This document shows, one piece after another, positions 19,598 through 29,059 of a stretch of 64,000 nt of DNA (position 1 is its first letter; each line of letters begins with the position of its first letter). A program made the translations under genes and the position numbers. The notes below the pieces were generated by a model that did no database searches, was not told where the DNA came from, and worked only from the letters and a program-made list of their open reading frames with translations. This DNA comes from Magnetococcales bacterium (GTDB lineage: Bacteria > Pseudomonadota > Magnetococcia > Magnetococcales > Magnetaquicoccaceae): contig JADFWP010000001.1 of assembly GCA_015234115.1 (NCBI GenBank), forward strand, positions 62,001 through 126,000, written 5' to 3'.

Positions 19598-21816
19598 CAT
19601 GGTTCGGAAAGACCCCGGAAACCGCGCGCATGCTGCTGCTGATGGCCATCATGGCCGCTGTGGGAATCATCATGAGCGGCATTGCCATCGCCATCCTTTA
19701 CAATACCTCCTTTGAACAGTCCGGCCAGCGTCTGAGGCAGACCGTGGAAGGTCAGGCCCGCCTGATCGAGGCGATCACCCGCAATGAAATAACCCACTTG
19801 TCCCTGGCTGACGCGGCGTTCACCCCAGCCGTTCTGGAAGAGGCGGTCATGCAGCAGGTCCGGGAAGCCCATCATCAATTCAAGGGATTCGGAGCAACCG
19901 GCGAGTTCACCATGGGGCGGTTGGAAGGGGAAAATATCGTTTTCGTCTTGCGCCATCGCCATGCCGATCAAGACGAACACCTGCCGGCGCCCATGAATTC
20001 TGCCCGCGCCGAACCGATGCGTCGGGCGTTGCAGGGACAATCCGGGGTGCTGGTCGGCCTGGACTACCGGGGCGTCACGGTGCTGGCCGCCCACGAACCG
20101 TTGGCAATCCTGAATCTGGGGGTGGTGGCCAAGATCGATCTGGAGGAGTTGCGCCGTCCGTTCCTCCACGCCGGCTTGCTGGTGCTGGCCATCGGCGTGC
20201 TGGTCATCGTCATCGGCACCTTTCTGTTCTATCGGATCGGTCGTCCCGTGGTGCAACAACTCATGGAGACCGCCGCGCTGCGGGAAAATCGCGCCGCCTT
20301 GGCAGAAATCAAGACCGCCTTTCAGGAAACGGCGCTGCATCTGGACAACATCCTGCGCTCGACCGGGGATCTGGCCATCGTGGCCATGGATCTGAATTTT
20401 CATGTGAAATATTTCAATCCAGAGGCGGAACGACTCTTCGGATACACCATCGGTCAGTTGCTGGACCAACCTGTCAGCATCCTGCATGACGGGTTGCAGG
20501 AGGCCTCCCTGGTTCAGGCGCTCCCACACATTCAGCGACACGAAGAATACCTCTTCACACTGCTCCAGACGGTTGCCGAACGGGAATGCCTGCTGGAAGC
20601 CCGGCTGTCCGGCATTCTGGACCGTGTTGGCGCATTGAACGGTTTTTTGTTGATGATCAAGGACATTACCGAGGAGAGAATCGCATTGGAGGCGCTGGTG
20701 CGTTCCGAGCGACGGTATCGTCTGCTCATCGAGTCGGCCAACGACGCCATTCTCATCGCGGATGTCGATAGCGGCATCATTCGGGATGCCAATCTCATGG
20801 CCGGGGAACTGCTGGGTCGCCCGATCAACGAAGTGATCGGGATGCATCAGAGCGCACTGCATCCTGCCGCAGAGAACGAACGCTATCAGCAATTGTTCCG
20901 GGAGCATGTCCTGCTGGGCAACGGCCTGCTGACCGGAGTCGATGTGGTACGCAAGGACGGCACGTTGGTGCCGGTGGAGATCCGGGCCGCAGTGACCGAT
21001 CTTGGGGATCACCAGGTGATTCTGGGCATTTTCCGGGACGTGACCGAACGCAAGCGGATCGAGGACCGGCAGCGCGCCTTGAACCAGGAACTGGAACAAC
21101 GGGTGGCAGAGCGTACTCAGGAGTTGGACCGTTCCAACAAGGATTTGCAGCAGTTCGCCTATGTGGCCAGCCATGACCTGCAAGAGCCTCTGCGGTTGAT
21201 CACCGGTTATGTGCAACTGCTGCAAAAACGCTATGGCGGTCAACTGGATGAGCAGGCGGACAAGTACATCGCCAACGTCATCAATGGCGTCAACCACATG
21301 CAAAGCCTGATCAACAACCTGTTGAGTTACGCACGGGTGGGCAACAGCGAATCCGAACGGGTGACCACCGACCTGAATGGCGTGCTGGAGCGCACCCTGG
21401 CTTGTCTGGCGTCGCTCATTCGTGAGACGGGCGCCGTGGTCACGCACGACCCGCTTCCCACGTTGCATGCCAATCCGGTGTTGATGGGACAATTGATGCA
21501 GAATCTGCTTGGCAACGCCATGAAGTTCCGGGGCGACTCCCCGCCCTGCATTCATCTGACCGCCTTTCGTCAACACAAGGAATGGGTGGTCGCCGTCCGT
21601 GACAACGGCATCGGCATCGAACCCAAACATCAGGAGAGGATCTTCCTGATCTTCCAAAAGCTCCACTCCAGGGCGCGCTACGAAGGGACCGGCATCGGAC
21701 TGGCCATGTGCAAACGGATCGTCGAACGTCATGGTGGCCGCATCTGGGTGGCGTCCCAACCGGGTCAGGGCAGCACCTTCAGCTTTTCCATTCCGGAGGA
21801 CAACCCGTCTTTATGA
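19594..21816 (+). CDS. Membrane PAS-PAS histidine kinase upstream of kai genes
   Basis: The 740-residue kinase begins at an ATG preceded by AGGAGG that overlaps the previous stop. Two membrane helices (about 13-32 and 189-212) flank an extracytoplasmic domain of about 155 residues. Two PAS domains (about 250-370 and 375-490) and a coiled coil follow, then the transmitter: [20 protein letters not shown], then [16 protein letters not shown] and [21 protein letters not shown]. The transmitter is paralogous to that of the preceding gene; this type is known from phytochrome-like and other light- or redox-responsive kinases. It likely signals to the CheY-like regulator 125 bp downstream and perhaps to the receiver-KaiA-like protein. 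Confidence 0.9.
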   Translation: MTWFGKTPETARMLLLMAIMAAVGIIMSGIAIAILYNTSFEQSGQRLRQTVEGQARLIEAITRNEITHLSLADAAFTPAVLEEAVMQQVREAHHQFKGFGATGEFTMGRLEGENIVFVLRHRHADQDEHLPAPMNSARAEPMRRALQGQSGVLVGLDYRGVTVLAAHEPLAILNLGVVAKIDLEELRRPFLHAGLLVLAIGVLVIVIGTFLFYRIGRPVVQQLMETAALRENRAALAEIKTAFQETALHLDNILRSTGDLAIVAMDLNFHVKYFNPEAERLFGYTIGQLLDQPVSILHDGLQEASLVQALPHIQRHEEYLFTLLQTVAERECLLEARLSGILDRVGALNGFLLMIKDITEERIALEALVRSERRYRLLIESANDAILIADVDSGIIRDANLMAGELLGRPINEVIGMHQSALHPAAENERYQQLFREHVLLGNGLLTGVDVVRKDGTLVPVEIRAAVTDLGDHQVILGIFRDVTERKRIEDRQRALNQELEQRVAERTQELDRSNKDLQQFAYVASHDLQEPLRLITGYVQLLQKRYGGQLDEQADKYIANVINGVNHMQSLINNLLSYARVGNSESERVTTDLNGVLERTLACLASLIRETGAVVTHDPLPTLHANPVLMGQLMQNLLGNAMKFRGDSPPCIHLTAFRQHKEWVVAVRDNGIGIEPKHQERIFLIFQKLHSRARYEGTGIGLAMCKRIVERHGGRIWVASQPGQGSTFSFSIPEDNPSL

Positions 21817-21941
21817 ACGATTGTGTGGACAATACACTGCAATCCAGGATATCATTTTGCACACGCCTGAGAGCAGGCCACATCGGCTTGCAACATTCCG
21901 GTCTCAGGGCGGTTGAGAACCATATCAAGAGGGACAGACCG

Positions 21942-22400
21942 ATGGATCCAGGAAATGCAAAAGCCGTGGAAATCCTTCTGGTGGAGGACAGTCCCGGCGA
22001 TGTGGAACTGACCCGCGAAGCACTGGCCGACAGCAAAATGCTCAATCGGTTGAGTGTCGTGGAGGATGGCGAAGAGGCCATGGCCTATCTGCGCCAGCAG
22101 GGCAAATATGCCGATGCCATCCGTCCGGATGTGGTGTTGCTGGATCTCAACCTGCCCCGCAAGGATGGCCGGGAGGTGTTGGAGGAGATCAAGGCCGATC
22201 CGGAACTGAAAGCCATTCCGGTGGTGGTGCTGACCACCTCCCGGGCCGAAGAGGACATCCTGCGCACCTATCAACTCCATGCCAACTGCTACATCACCAA
22301 GCCGGTGGATCTGCATCAATTCTTCGCGGTGGTCAAATCGGTGGAGAATTTCTGGTTCACCGTGGTGAAACTGCCGCCCAAAAGCGGCGACCTCTTCTGA
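21942..22400 (+). CDS. Single-domain response regulator, Rcp1-like
   Basis: The 152-residue receiver-only protein has acidic residues in VEDSPGD, the phospho-acceptor Asp in [16 protein letters not shown] and ITKPVD. The extended loops and C-terminal [10 protein letters not shown] tail are typical of the Rcp1 family that partners phytochrome-type kinases. It probably relays phosphate from the two upstream kinases. The next gene (receiver-KaiA-like) starts 16 bp after its stop. Confidence 0.92.
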   Translation: MDPGNAKAVEILLVEDSPGDVELTREALADSKMLNRLSVVEDGEEAMAYLRQQGKYADAIRPDVVLLDLNLPRKDGREVLEEIKADPELKAIPVVVLTTSRAEEDILRTYQLHANCYITKPVDLHQFFAVVKSVENFWFTVVKLPPKSGDLF

Positions 22401-22416
22401 CAGGAATTGCCTGGTT

Positions 22417-23271
22417 ATGGTGGAACAGACGATCCGGGTATTGCTGGTCGAGGATGATCTCGGTTTTGCCTCCCTGCTGGACGAGTGGCTCGCGGACCTG
22501 GAAAGACAGCATTCCTCTTTTCCATCCGCCCGCATCCTCCTGAGTCAGGTGACGCTGCTCTCCCAGGCCTTGCAGGTGCTGGAAAACGATTCGTTCGACA
22601 TCCTGCTCATCGATCTGAATCTTCCCGACTCCGTGGGACTGGAGACCTTCGAGCGGATTCGTCACCACGCCATGACCTGTCCGGTGATCGTCCTGTCTGG
22701 TCTGGATGATGAATCCCTGGCCATTCAGGCGGTGCGCAGCGGCGCCCAGGACTACCTGGTCAAGAACACCATCGACGGCAATCTGCTGTTTCGTTCCATT
22801 CGCTATGCCATGGAACGCCACGCCATGAATCTGGCCCTGGAACGGGTGCGGGAGGAGGAGCGGCGGCGACGGGAACATGGCTCGCTGGAGCGGCTCTCCG
22901 AAAGGAATCTGAGCCGGGTTGCAGCGCAAATGCTGGGCATCCAGGAACTGAAACGGGATTACCAGGACCGTTTCTTGAATCTTGTCCTCCGATTCGGCAC
23001 GGTTCTCGACCGACAAATCCAGATGCGTACCCACAAGGTGGTCTACAATATTTCCGAAGAAGTCAAACAAATCGCCGCCGAACTTGGTTTTTTGCGTTGC
23101 GGACCCAGGGATGTGGTGGATCTCTATCTGGCCACCCTGGAGCAGCGGGAACAACCCGCCAATCCCACCAAGAACGAGGCGATTCATGAAGAGTGCCGTT
23201 ATCTGGCTTTCGAGTTGATGGGACATCTGGTGTCGTTTTATCGTCCTTACGCCATGGGTGGCGATGGATGA
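22417..23271 (+). CDS. Receiver protein with KaiA-like C-terminal domain
   Basis: The 284-residue protein has an intact receiver domain (about 5-130: D13/D14, phospho-Asp D66 in LLIDLNLPD, S94, K116). A charged coiled-coil linker (about 135-165) leads to a helical C-terminal domain of about 120 residues. By eye that domain shares a pattern with the KaiA C-terminal dimer that activates KaiC. VVDLYLATLEQ fits the KaiA VVEIHMELMDE helix, and ECRYLAFELMGHLVSFYR fits the KaiA DYRLTLIDVIAHLCEMYR helix. A REC-KaiA chimera (KaiA3) is known from some cyanobacteria next to kaiB3/kaiC3. Here the gene lies directly upstream of kaiB and kaiC. Unlike classical KaiA, whose N-terminal receiver is a pseudo-receiver, this one can in principle be phosphorylated. 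The receiver call is firm; the KaiA call is inference and could instead be another helical adaptor domain. Confidence 0.7.
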   Translation: MVEQTIRVLLVEDDLGFASLLDEWLADLERQHSSFPSARILLSQVTLLSQALQVLENDSFDILLIDLNLPDSVGLETFERIRHHAMTCPVIVLSGLDDESLAIQAVRSGAQDYLVKNTIDGNLLFRSIRYAMERHAMNLALERVREEERRRREHGSLERLSERNLSRVAAQMLGIQELKRDYQDRFLNLVLRFGTVLDRQIQMRTHKVVYNISEEVKQIAAELGFLRCGPRDVVDLYLATLEQREQPANPTKNEAIHEECRYLAFELMGHLVSFYRPYAMGGDG

Positions 23272-23275
23272 GTTC

Positions 23276-23299
23276 CCCGTGAGGGTCACGGGTTTTTTT
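23276..23299 (+). terminator. Intrinsic terminator just before kaiB
   Basis: A 7-bp perfect stem cccgtga/tcacggg with a GGG loop is followed directly by seven T. It lies 4 bp after the stop of the receiver-KaiA-like gene and ends 20 bp before the kaiB start. Transcripts from upstream must read through it to reach kaiB. Confidence 0.85.
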
Positions 23300-23319
23300 G
23301 GCTTGGGGGAGTGTCGGGC

Positions 23320-23619
23320 ATGACCGTAAACGACAAATATTTATTGAAACTGTACATCACCGGCCACACCCCCCGTTCGGAGCGCGCCATCAAGAATCTG
23401 CGGCGCCTCTGCGAACAGGAACTGGATGGCCGCTACGAGATGCGGGTCATCGACATCCTGGAACAGCCGCAACTGGCCGAAGACGAAAAGATCCTGGCCA
23501 CCCCGACGCTGATCAAGATGCTTCCCCCACCATTGCGACGCATCATCGGCGACCTGTCGGACACCGAAAAAGTGCTGGTCGGTCTGGATCTGCTTCCGGT
23601 GGAACTGAAACTGCAATAA
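23320..23619 (+). CDS. kaiB: Circadian clock protein KaiB
   Basis: The 99-residue protein matches cyanobacterial KaiB along its whole length. It has the [15 protein letters not shown]-terminus, the [31 protein letters not shown] core with the PPP turn and the fold-switch region, and the [10 protein letters not shown]-terminus. KaiB binds the KaiC CI ring during the dephosphorylation phase. ATG chosen at GGGGGAG spacing 9; an in-frame GTG three codons earlier is less likely. It is followed by kaiC after 43 bp. Confidence 0.96.
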   Translation: MTVNDKYLLKLYITGHTPRSERAIKNLRRLCEQELDGRYEMRVIDILEQPQLAEDEKILATPTLIKMLPPPLRRIIGDLSDTEKVLVGLDLLPVELKLQ

Positions 23620-23662
23620 CAGCCCGCTCTTTTATTTATCGCGCATGAGGATTGGCAAAATC

Positions 23663-25180
23663 ATGTCCAATGAAAATTCCAAAATACCCGTCGAAAAACT
23701 GGGAACCGGCATCGAGGGTTTTGATCTCATCTCCCAGGGTGGACTGCCCAAGGGGCGTACCACCCTGATCACCGGTACTGCCGGCAGCGCCAAGACGGTC
23801 TTCGCGGCCCAGTTTCTCGCCGAAGGGATTCGCAAATCCAATGAACCTGGCGTCTTCGTGACCTTTGAGGAACACCCTTCCGAGATTCGCAAGAATCTGC
23901 TCTCCATGAACTGGCACATCCAGGAGTGGGAAGAGCAAAACCTTTGGCGGTTCGTGGACGCCTCCCCTCAACCGGGCCACGAAACCATCGAATCCGGCGA
24001 GTTCGATCTGGGGGCATTGCTGGCCCGCATCGAATATGCCGTGCGTTCCATTGGTGCGCAAAGAATCTCCATTGATTCGCTGGGCGCGGTTTTCACCCTG
24101 TTCAACAACGCCACGCTGGTTCGTGCGGAGTTGCGACGTTTGAGCGCGGCCCTGAAGGGGATGGGGATCACGGCATTGATGACCGCCGAGCGCACCCAGG
24201 AGTTCGGCGAAATCGCCCGCTTCGGAGTCGAAGAGTTCGTGGCCGACAACGTGATCATCCTGCGCAACGTGCTGGAGGCGGAAAAACGACGCCGGACCAT
24301 CGAGATCCTGAAATTTCGCGGCACCACCCATCAAAAAGGGGAGTATCCATTTACGGTATTGCCGGATCAGGGAATCATCATCATTCCGTTGTCGGCCATC
24401 GAACTCAAGCAACGCTCCTCGGACATGCGGGTGCCTTCCGGCAGCCCGGAGATGGATCGGATGTGCGGCGGCGGGTTCTTCCGGGATTCCCTGATTCTGG
24501 TCTCCGGCGCCACCGGTTGCGGCAAAACCCTGATGACCGCCGAATTCATCCACGGCGGCGCCAAGAAGGGTGAAAAATGTCTGTTGTTTGCCTACGAAGA
24601 GAGTCGGGAACAACTGCTGCGCAACGCCAATGGCTGGGGCATCGATTTCGAAGCGCTGGAACGCAACAATCAGTTGCGCATGGTCTGTGCCTATCCGGAA
24701 AGTGCCGGGCTGGAGGATCATCTGATCGCCATCAAGCGGGAGATCGACTCTTTCAAGCCGGACCGGGTGGCGGTGGACAGCGTTTCGGCCATGGAACGGG
24801 TGGGAACCAACCGGGGATTCCGGGAGTTCATGATCAGCCTGGCGTCGTTTGTCAAACACCGGGAGATTCCGGGCATGTTCACGGCCACCACAGCCACGCT
24901 CATGGGCGGACCTTCCGTAACCGAGTCCCATTTTTCCTCCATCACCGACACCATCATCCTGCTGCGCTATGTGGAGATGCTCGGAGAGATGCGCCGGGGG
25001 GTGACGGTGCTGAAGATGCGCGGCTCCATGCACGAAAAGGATATCCGTGAATTCACCATCGACCATCAAGGGATGCACATCGGCAAGCCGTTCCGCAACA
25101 TTGTGGGCATTCTCACCGGCAAACCCGAGTACCTGAACATGGAGAGCATGGATCGTATTTCAGGCATGTTCCAGGATTGA
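23663..25180 (+). CDS. kaiC: Circadian clock ATPase/kinase KaiC
   Basis: The 505-residue protein has two RecA-like domains, CI and CII. The CI Walker A loop is GTAGSAKT at 38-45 with catalytic Glu pair 69-70 (TFEEHP). The CII Walker A loop is GATGCGKT at 282-289 with catalytic FAYEES. The phosphorylation segment around residues 418-429 reads SVTESHFSSITD. It keeps the T426 and S431 equivalents (T420, S425) but has Ser at the T432 position (S426). KaiC autophosphorylates here in the clock cycle. The C-terminal tail is shorter than in Synechococcus KaiC and its A-loop region is diverged. ATG chosen at 23663 with TGAGG upstream; an ATG six codons earlier has no ribosome-binding site. The protein is a full-length double-domain KaiC, not a single-domain RadA/KaiC-like protein. 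Confidence 0.96.
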   Translation: MSNENSKIPVEKLGTGIEGFDLISQGGLPKGRTTLITGTAGSAKTVFAAQFLAEGIRKSNEPGVFVTFEEHPSEIRKNLLSMNWHIQEWEEQNLWRFVDASPQPGHETIESGEFDLGALLARIEYAVRSIGAQRISIDSLGAVFTLFNNATLVRAELRRLSAALKGMGITALMTAERTQEFGEIARFGVEEFVADNVIILRNVLEAEKRRRTIEILKFRGTTHQKGEYPFTVLPDQGIIIIPLSAIELKQRSSDMRVPSGSPEMDRMCGGGFFRDSLILVSGATGCGKTLMTAEFIHGGAKKGEKCLLFAYEESREQLLRNANGWGIDFEALERNNQLRMVCAYPESAGLEDHLIAIKREIDSFKPDRVAVDSVSAMERVGTNRGFREFMISLASFVKHREIPGMFTATTATLMGGPSVTESHFSSITDTIILLRYVEMLGEMRRGVTVLKMRGSMHEKDIREFTIDHQGMHIGKPFRNIVGILTGKPEYLNMESMDRISGMFQD

Positions 25181-25357
25181 GGTGGCTGCCGATCATGCGG
25201 TACGCTCGAATCTGGACCTGTTGGAAAAGGCCGGACAAGCGGTCATCCGGGTGGTGGCAAGGATCTGTTGCAAGGAGGTCCGGTTGACTTGGCGGGATGA
25301 ATGGAGCATCCCACTGAATCCGAATAGGGAGTGCGCCCAGGGGCGTAATCGGTCGGC

Positions 25358-25669
25358 ATGAACGATGTGGGTTTGTACCAGTTCAGACTCTATGTAGTGG
25401 GTGACACCCCCTCCGGTCAGAGGGCCAGGGATAACTTCAAAAGAATCCAGGAGTATCTGCTCCCGGATGAGGTGCAACTGGAGGTGGTGGATATCCTTAA
25501 GGCTCCGGAACGGGCGGAGGTGGATCGCATTATCGCGGTTCCGACCCTGGTCCGGGTCGCGCCCCCCCCTGCCTTCAAAATCATTGGCGATCTTTCCGAC
25601 AGCGCGCATCTGCGGACTTTTTTCGCCATTGCCGAAGAAGGCAAAGACAAACTGAGTGTACAGCTGTGA
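25358..25669 (+). CDS. kaiB: Second, divergent KaiB paralogue
   Basis: The 103-residue protein has the KaiB pattern (FRLYVVGDTPSGQRA, VVDILKAPERAEVDRIIAVPTLVRVAPPPAFKIIGDLSD). It diverges from the first KaiB, mainly in its C-terminal part (LRTFFAIAEEGKDKLSVQL in place of KVLVGLDLL). The fold-switching PPP and IIGDL segments are kept. KaiB copies of the KaiB2/KaiB3 classes accompany extra kaiC genes in other bacteria. It begins 177 bp after kaiC, with no recognisable gene in that gap. It is not a SasA-type KaiB-kinase fusion: the reading frame ends after the KaiB domain. Confidence 0.9.
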   Translation: MNDVGLYQFRLYVVGDTPSGQRARDNFKRIQEYLLPDEVQLEVVDILKAPERAEVDRIIAVPTLVRVAPPPAFKIIGDLSDSAHLRTFFAIAEEGKDKLSVQL

Positions 25670-25796
25670 GCGTGGTGGCTTCCTGGGGATCCGGCTTGAC
25701 GGGCCAATATCGCCCGGGCAGTTTGTCTTTGGCACGAAACATCACATCAGGCATTTCTTAATTCAATGATTCATTTTTGTTTGTAACAATAAACGC

Positions 25797-27056
25797 ATGG
25801 ATATCCAAGAAGATTTTGTATCACTTCCAATCGGACAACTGGACCGGATCGTGACCACGATGGCCAACTCCATGGCGGACCGGGATGCCTTGCAGGAGAT
25901 CCTCGATGTCATGGTCAACGCGGTGGTCGTGATTGATGCCGATGGATGGATCAGCAAGGTCAATCAGGCGGCCTGCGAACTGCTGTGCCACTCCCGGCAA
26001 GCGCTGTGCGGAATGAACGTGGAGACGATTCTGGCAGAAGGTCGCCTCTGGATGGAAACCAACCTGCTGACGGTCTCGCATCAGGGGGCGATCCGCAATC
26101 TGGAAAGCTGGCTGCTCGCCGGCAATGGCAGAAAGATTCCCGTGCTGTTGTCGGTCTCTGCGTTGCGCTCTCGCGAAGGAGAGATCGACGGCTACGTCTG
26201 CGCCGCCCAGGACATCTCCGAGTCTCAACGTTTGCAGGAGGCACTGCACGCCAGCATGAGGAGCTTTCAGTCCATCGTCGAAAAAAGTGTCGATGGCATC
26301 CTGATTCTGGGACACGAAGGTCGGGTGGAGTTTGTCAACCACTCTGCCACGCTGCTGCTTGGCCGGGACAAAGAGGAGATGATCGGCTTGCCGTTCGGCT
26401 TTCCCGTACTCTCCGGCAGCGTTACGGAACTGGACGTGATGCGCAAGAATGGCGAGTTGGGGATTGCCGAAATGCGCACGGTGGTTACCCGCTGGCAGGA
26501 GCAGGAGGCCCTGTTGGTCTCCCTGCGGGATGTGACCGAAAATGTCCGGTTGCGGGACCAGCTGCGGCAACTCTCCATGGAGGACGAGTTGACCGGACTC
26601 AACAACCGACGCGGATTCTTTCTGCTCTCCTCCCAGGAGTTGACCATCATCCAGCGCAGCAATGCCAGTTTCCTGTTGTTTTTCATCGATCTGGATGGCA
26701 TGAAGCCGATCAATGACACGCTGGGGCACACATTCGGCGATCAGGCTCTGATCGAGACCGCAACGATCATGCGCCGTGTATTCCGCAAATCGGATATCCT
26801 GGCGCGGCTGGGTGGAGATGAGTTTCTGGCGCTTTCTTTGTGCATGGAAAAAAACAATCCCGCCGACAACATCCTCGCCCGTCTGGAAGGAGAGATTGCC
26901 CGCAACAATGCCCGACCGGAACGGGTTTTCCGCTTGTCCTTGAGCATCGGCCATGTGGAGGTGAACAAGAATTCGGCGCAGGATCTGGAGCAACTGATCC
27001 TTCAGGCCGATGCCCAGATGTATCGCGTCAAAATGGCGAAGAAGCAGGCAGGCTGA
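25797..27056 (+). CDS. PAS-PAS-GGDEF diguanylate cyclase
   Basis: The 419-residue soluble protein has two PAS domains (about 30-145 and 150-250) and a GGDEF domain (about 255-415). The active site is intact (DIDLDGMK-type metal site [12 protein letters not shown], loop GGDEF). The second PAS domain ([32 protein letters not shown]) is clearly paralogous to the PAS domain in the next gene. The two proteins probably sense the same cue or partner. It lies 127 bp after the second kaiB. Confidence 0.92.
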   Translation: MDIQEDFVSLPIGQLDRIVTTMANSMADRDALQEILDVMVNAVVVIDADGWISKVNQAACELLCHSRQALCGMNVETILAEGRLWMETNLLTVSHQGAIRNLESWLLAGNGRKIPVLLSVSALRSREGEIDGYVCAAQDISESQRLQEALHASMRSFQSIVEKSVDGILILGHEGRVEFVNHSATLLLGRDKEEMIGLPFGFPVLSGSVTELDVMRKNGELGIAEMRTVVTRWQEQEALLVSLRDVTENVRLRDQLRQLSMEDELTGLNNRRGFFLLSSQELTIIQRSNASFLLFFIDLDGMKPINDTLGHTFGDQALIETATIMRRVFRKSDILARLGGDEFLALSLCMEKNNPADNILARLEGEIARNNARPERVFRLSLSIGHVEVNKNSAQDLEQLILQADAQMYRVKMAKKQAG

Positions 27057-27058
27057 CC

Positions 27059-29059
27059 ATGTTACCTTCTGACATTACCATACTGTTGATCGAGGACCAC
27101 CCGGCCGAAGCGCAACTGATTCGGGAGCTGCTTGAAGGCAGCATGTTGGACAGCTTCCGGGTGGCCCATGCCGACACGCTGCATCATGGATTGCAATCAC
27201 TGACACAAAACCTTTTCCAGTTGATTCTGCTGGATCTGAATCTGCCGGACAGCCAGGGGTTGGCAACTCTGCATGCGGTACGGGCTGCCCATCCCCGTCT
27301 GCCCATCATCATTTTAACCAACCTGGACGACAAGGAACTCGCGTTGGAAGGGGTGCGATGCGGCGCCCAGGATTTCCTGGTCAAGACCGTGTTGCAGATG
27401 GATCCGGGCGATTTTCTTTCCCGTTCGGTGCAGTACGCCATCGAACGTCACCGCACCCATGTGCAATTGGAAGAGAGCCAGTCGGGTTTCCGTCATCTGG
27501 TGGAAAAGGTCGTTGACGGCATGCTGGTGGTGGACAGGGCCGGGATGGTGCGCTTTTGCAATCCCGCCGTGGATGCGATCTTCGGCAGGCGCGCTTTGCA
27601 GGTGGGGGACGAATTCGGCTTTCTGGTGGTGACCGGCGAAACCACAGAACTGGATATCGTGCCAGTCGGTGGCATGGAACGTCGCGTGGTCGAAATGCGG
27701 GTCGCCCAGATCCACTGGGAAGGAGAGACGGCCTATCTGGCCTCCCTGCGGGACATCACCCAGCGCAAGAAGGTGGAAGAGGAGTTGCGCCGGGCCAAGC
27801 TTGCCGCAGAGCAGGCCAACCAGGCCAAGAGTCAATTCCTGGCCATGATGAGCCACGAGATCCGCACGCCGATGAATGCCATCATCGGCATGGCAGACCT
27901 GATCAGCCAGGAAGTGCTGTCCGAAAATCATGCCCAGGCGATGACGATCATCAAGGATTCGGGTCAGGCGCTGCTGACCCTGATCAATGACATTCTCGAT
28001 CTGGCCAAGATCGAGTCCGGCGAGATTCACATGGAGTTGGAGCTGTTTTCTCCGCGTGATCTGTTGGAGAGCGTTTACAACATCATGCGGGTTCCCGCCG
28101 AACGGCAGAAGGGTTTGCGGCTCACCTGCCAGGTCATGCCGACGGTTTCCAAAGCGGTGCAGGCCGACTATCGGCGCATCCGTCAGGTATTGATCAATCT
28201 GGTGGGCAATGCCATCAAGTTCACCGAACAGGGTGAAATCCGGATTGCCGTGGAACAGGATCCCGCCTTTCCGGAGTCCCGTTTGCTGTTTTCGGTTGCC
28301 GACACCGGCATTGGGATTTCGGCAGACAAACTCGGGGCGATTTTCGGGGTTTTCGTGCAGGCGGATGCCTCCATTTACGGCAAATACGGCGGCACCGGAC
28401 TGGGACTGGCCATCAGCAAACGGCTGGTGGAGATCATGCAGGGAACCATCTGGGCAGAAAGCACCCCTGGCCAGGGCAGTGTTTTTTATCTCTCCATTCC
28501 CGCGCCAGTTCTGGAAAACGCTCCGACACAGGATGGAGTGGAGCCGGTTCTGGAGATCGCTCCGCTTTCGATTGCGCTGCCGGCAGCGGTCGCCTTTTCC
28601 GGCGTGGAGATGGAAAGGCGGCTGAAGGGAATGACGGTACTGATGGTGGAGGATGACCCGCTCAATCAACTGGTGATCCTGAAAATGCTCAAGAAAATCG
28701 GCTGTTGTCCCGATCTTGCCGCCAACGGTCGCGAGGCACTGGAGATGATCGCCGCCAAGGAGTATGCCCTGGTTCTGATGGATGTCCAGATGCCTGAGAT
28801 GGACGGACTGACTGCCGTGCGGATTCTGCGGGAGCGGGAACGGGAGACCGGACAGAAAATCCCGCGCAAGGTGATCGCAATGACGGCATTCGCCATGGCC
28901 GAGGATCGACAACGTTGCCTTGAGGCCGGCATGGACGACTTTCTTTGCAAGCCCATTCGCAACCACGATCTGACGGCGATGCTGTTTCGCTGGCTGGGCG
29001 GCGACCGCAACGCTTTCGAACGGTCCGATGCGTCCGATGCAGAGTCACCCAACGGGTGA
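27059..29059 (+). CDS. REC-PAS-histidine kinase-REC hybrid
   Basis: The 666-residue protein begins 2 bp after the previous stop. Order: receiver 1 (about 5-125, phospho-Asp in [13 protein letters not shown], closely similar to the receiver of the KaiA-like protein), PAS (about 140-245), HisKA ([17 protein letters not shown], His near 270), HATPase ([33 protein letters not shown]) and receiver 2 (about 525-650, phospho-Asp in [12 protein letters not shown]). A hybrid kinase with receivers at both ends suits a phosphorelay that integrates another regulator's state. Position and shared domains suggest it is an output or input arm of the kai locus. Confidence 0.93.
   Translation: MLPSDITILLIEDHPAEAQLIRELLEGSMLDSFRVAHADTLHHGLQSLTQNLFQLILLDLNLPDSQGLATLHAVRAAHPRLPIIILTNLDDKELALEGVRCGAQDFLVKTVLQMDPGDFLSRSVQYAIERHRTHVQLEESQSGFRHLVEKVVDGMLVVDRAGMVRFCNPAVDAIFGRRALQVGDEFGFLVVTGETTELDIVPVGGMERRVVEMRVAQIHWEGETAYLASLRDITQRKKVEEELRRAKLAAEQANQAKSQFLAMMSHEIRTPMNAIIGMADLISQEVLSENHAQAMTIIKDSGQALLTLINDILDLAKIESGEIHMELELFSPRDLLESVYNIMRVPAERQKGLRLTCQVMPTVSKAVQADYRRIRQVLINLVGNAIKFTEQGEIRIAVEQDPAFPESRLLFSVADTGIGISADKLGAIFGVFVQADASIYGKYGGTGLGLAISKRLVEIMQGTIWAESTPGQGSVFYLSIPAPVLENAPTQDGVEPVLEIAPLSIALPAAVAFSGVEMERRLKGMTVLMVEDDPLNQLVILKMLKKIGCCPDLAANGREALEMIAAKEYALVLMDVQMPEMDGLTAVRILRERERETGQKIPRKVIAMTAFAMAEDRQRCLEAGMDDFLCKPIRNHDLTAMLFRWLGGDRNAFERSDASDAESPNG

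Noticed and set aside
19501-21759. Minus-strand frame of 752 codons opposite the membrane kinase
   Set aside because: Antisense shadow; the plus strand has kinase motifs and translational coupling.
26840-27058. Upstream extension of the hybrid kinase frame into the PAS-GGDEF gene
   Set aside because: The ATG at 27059, two bases after the previous stop, begins exactly at the receiver domain.
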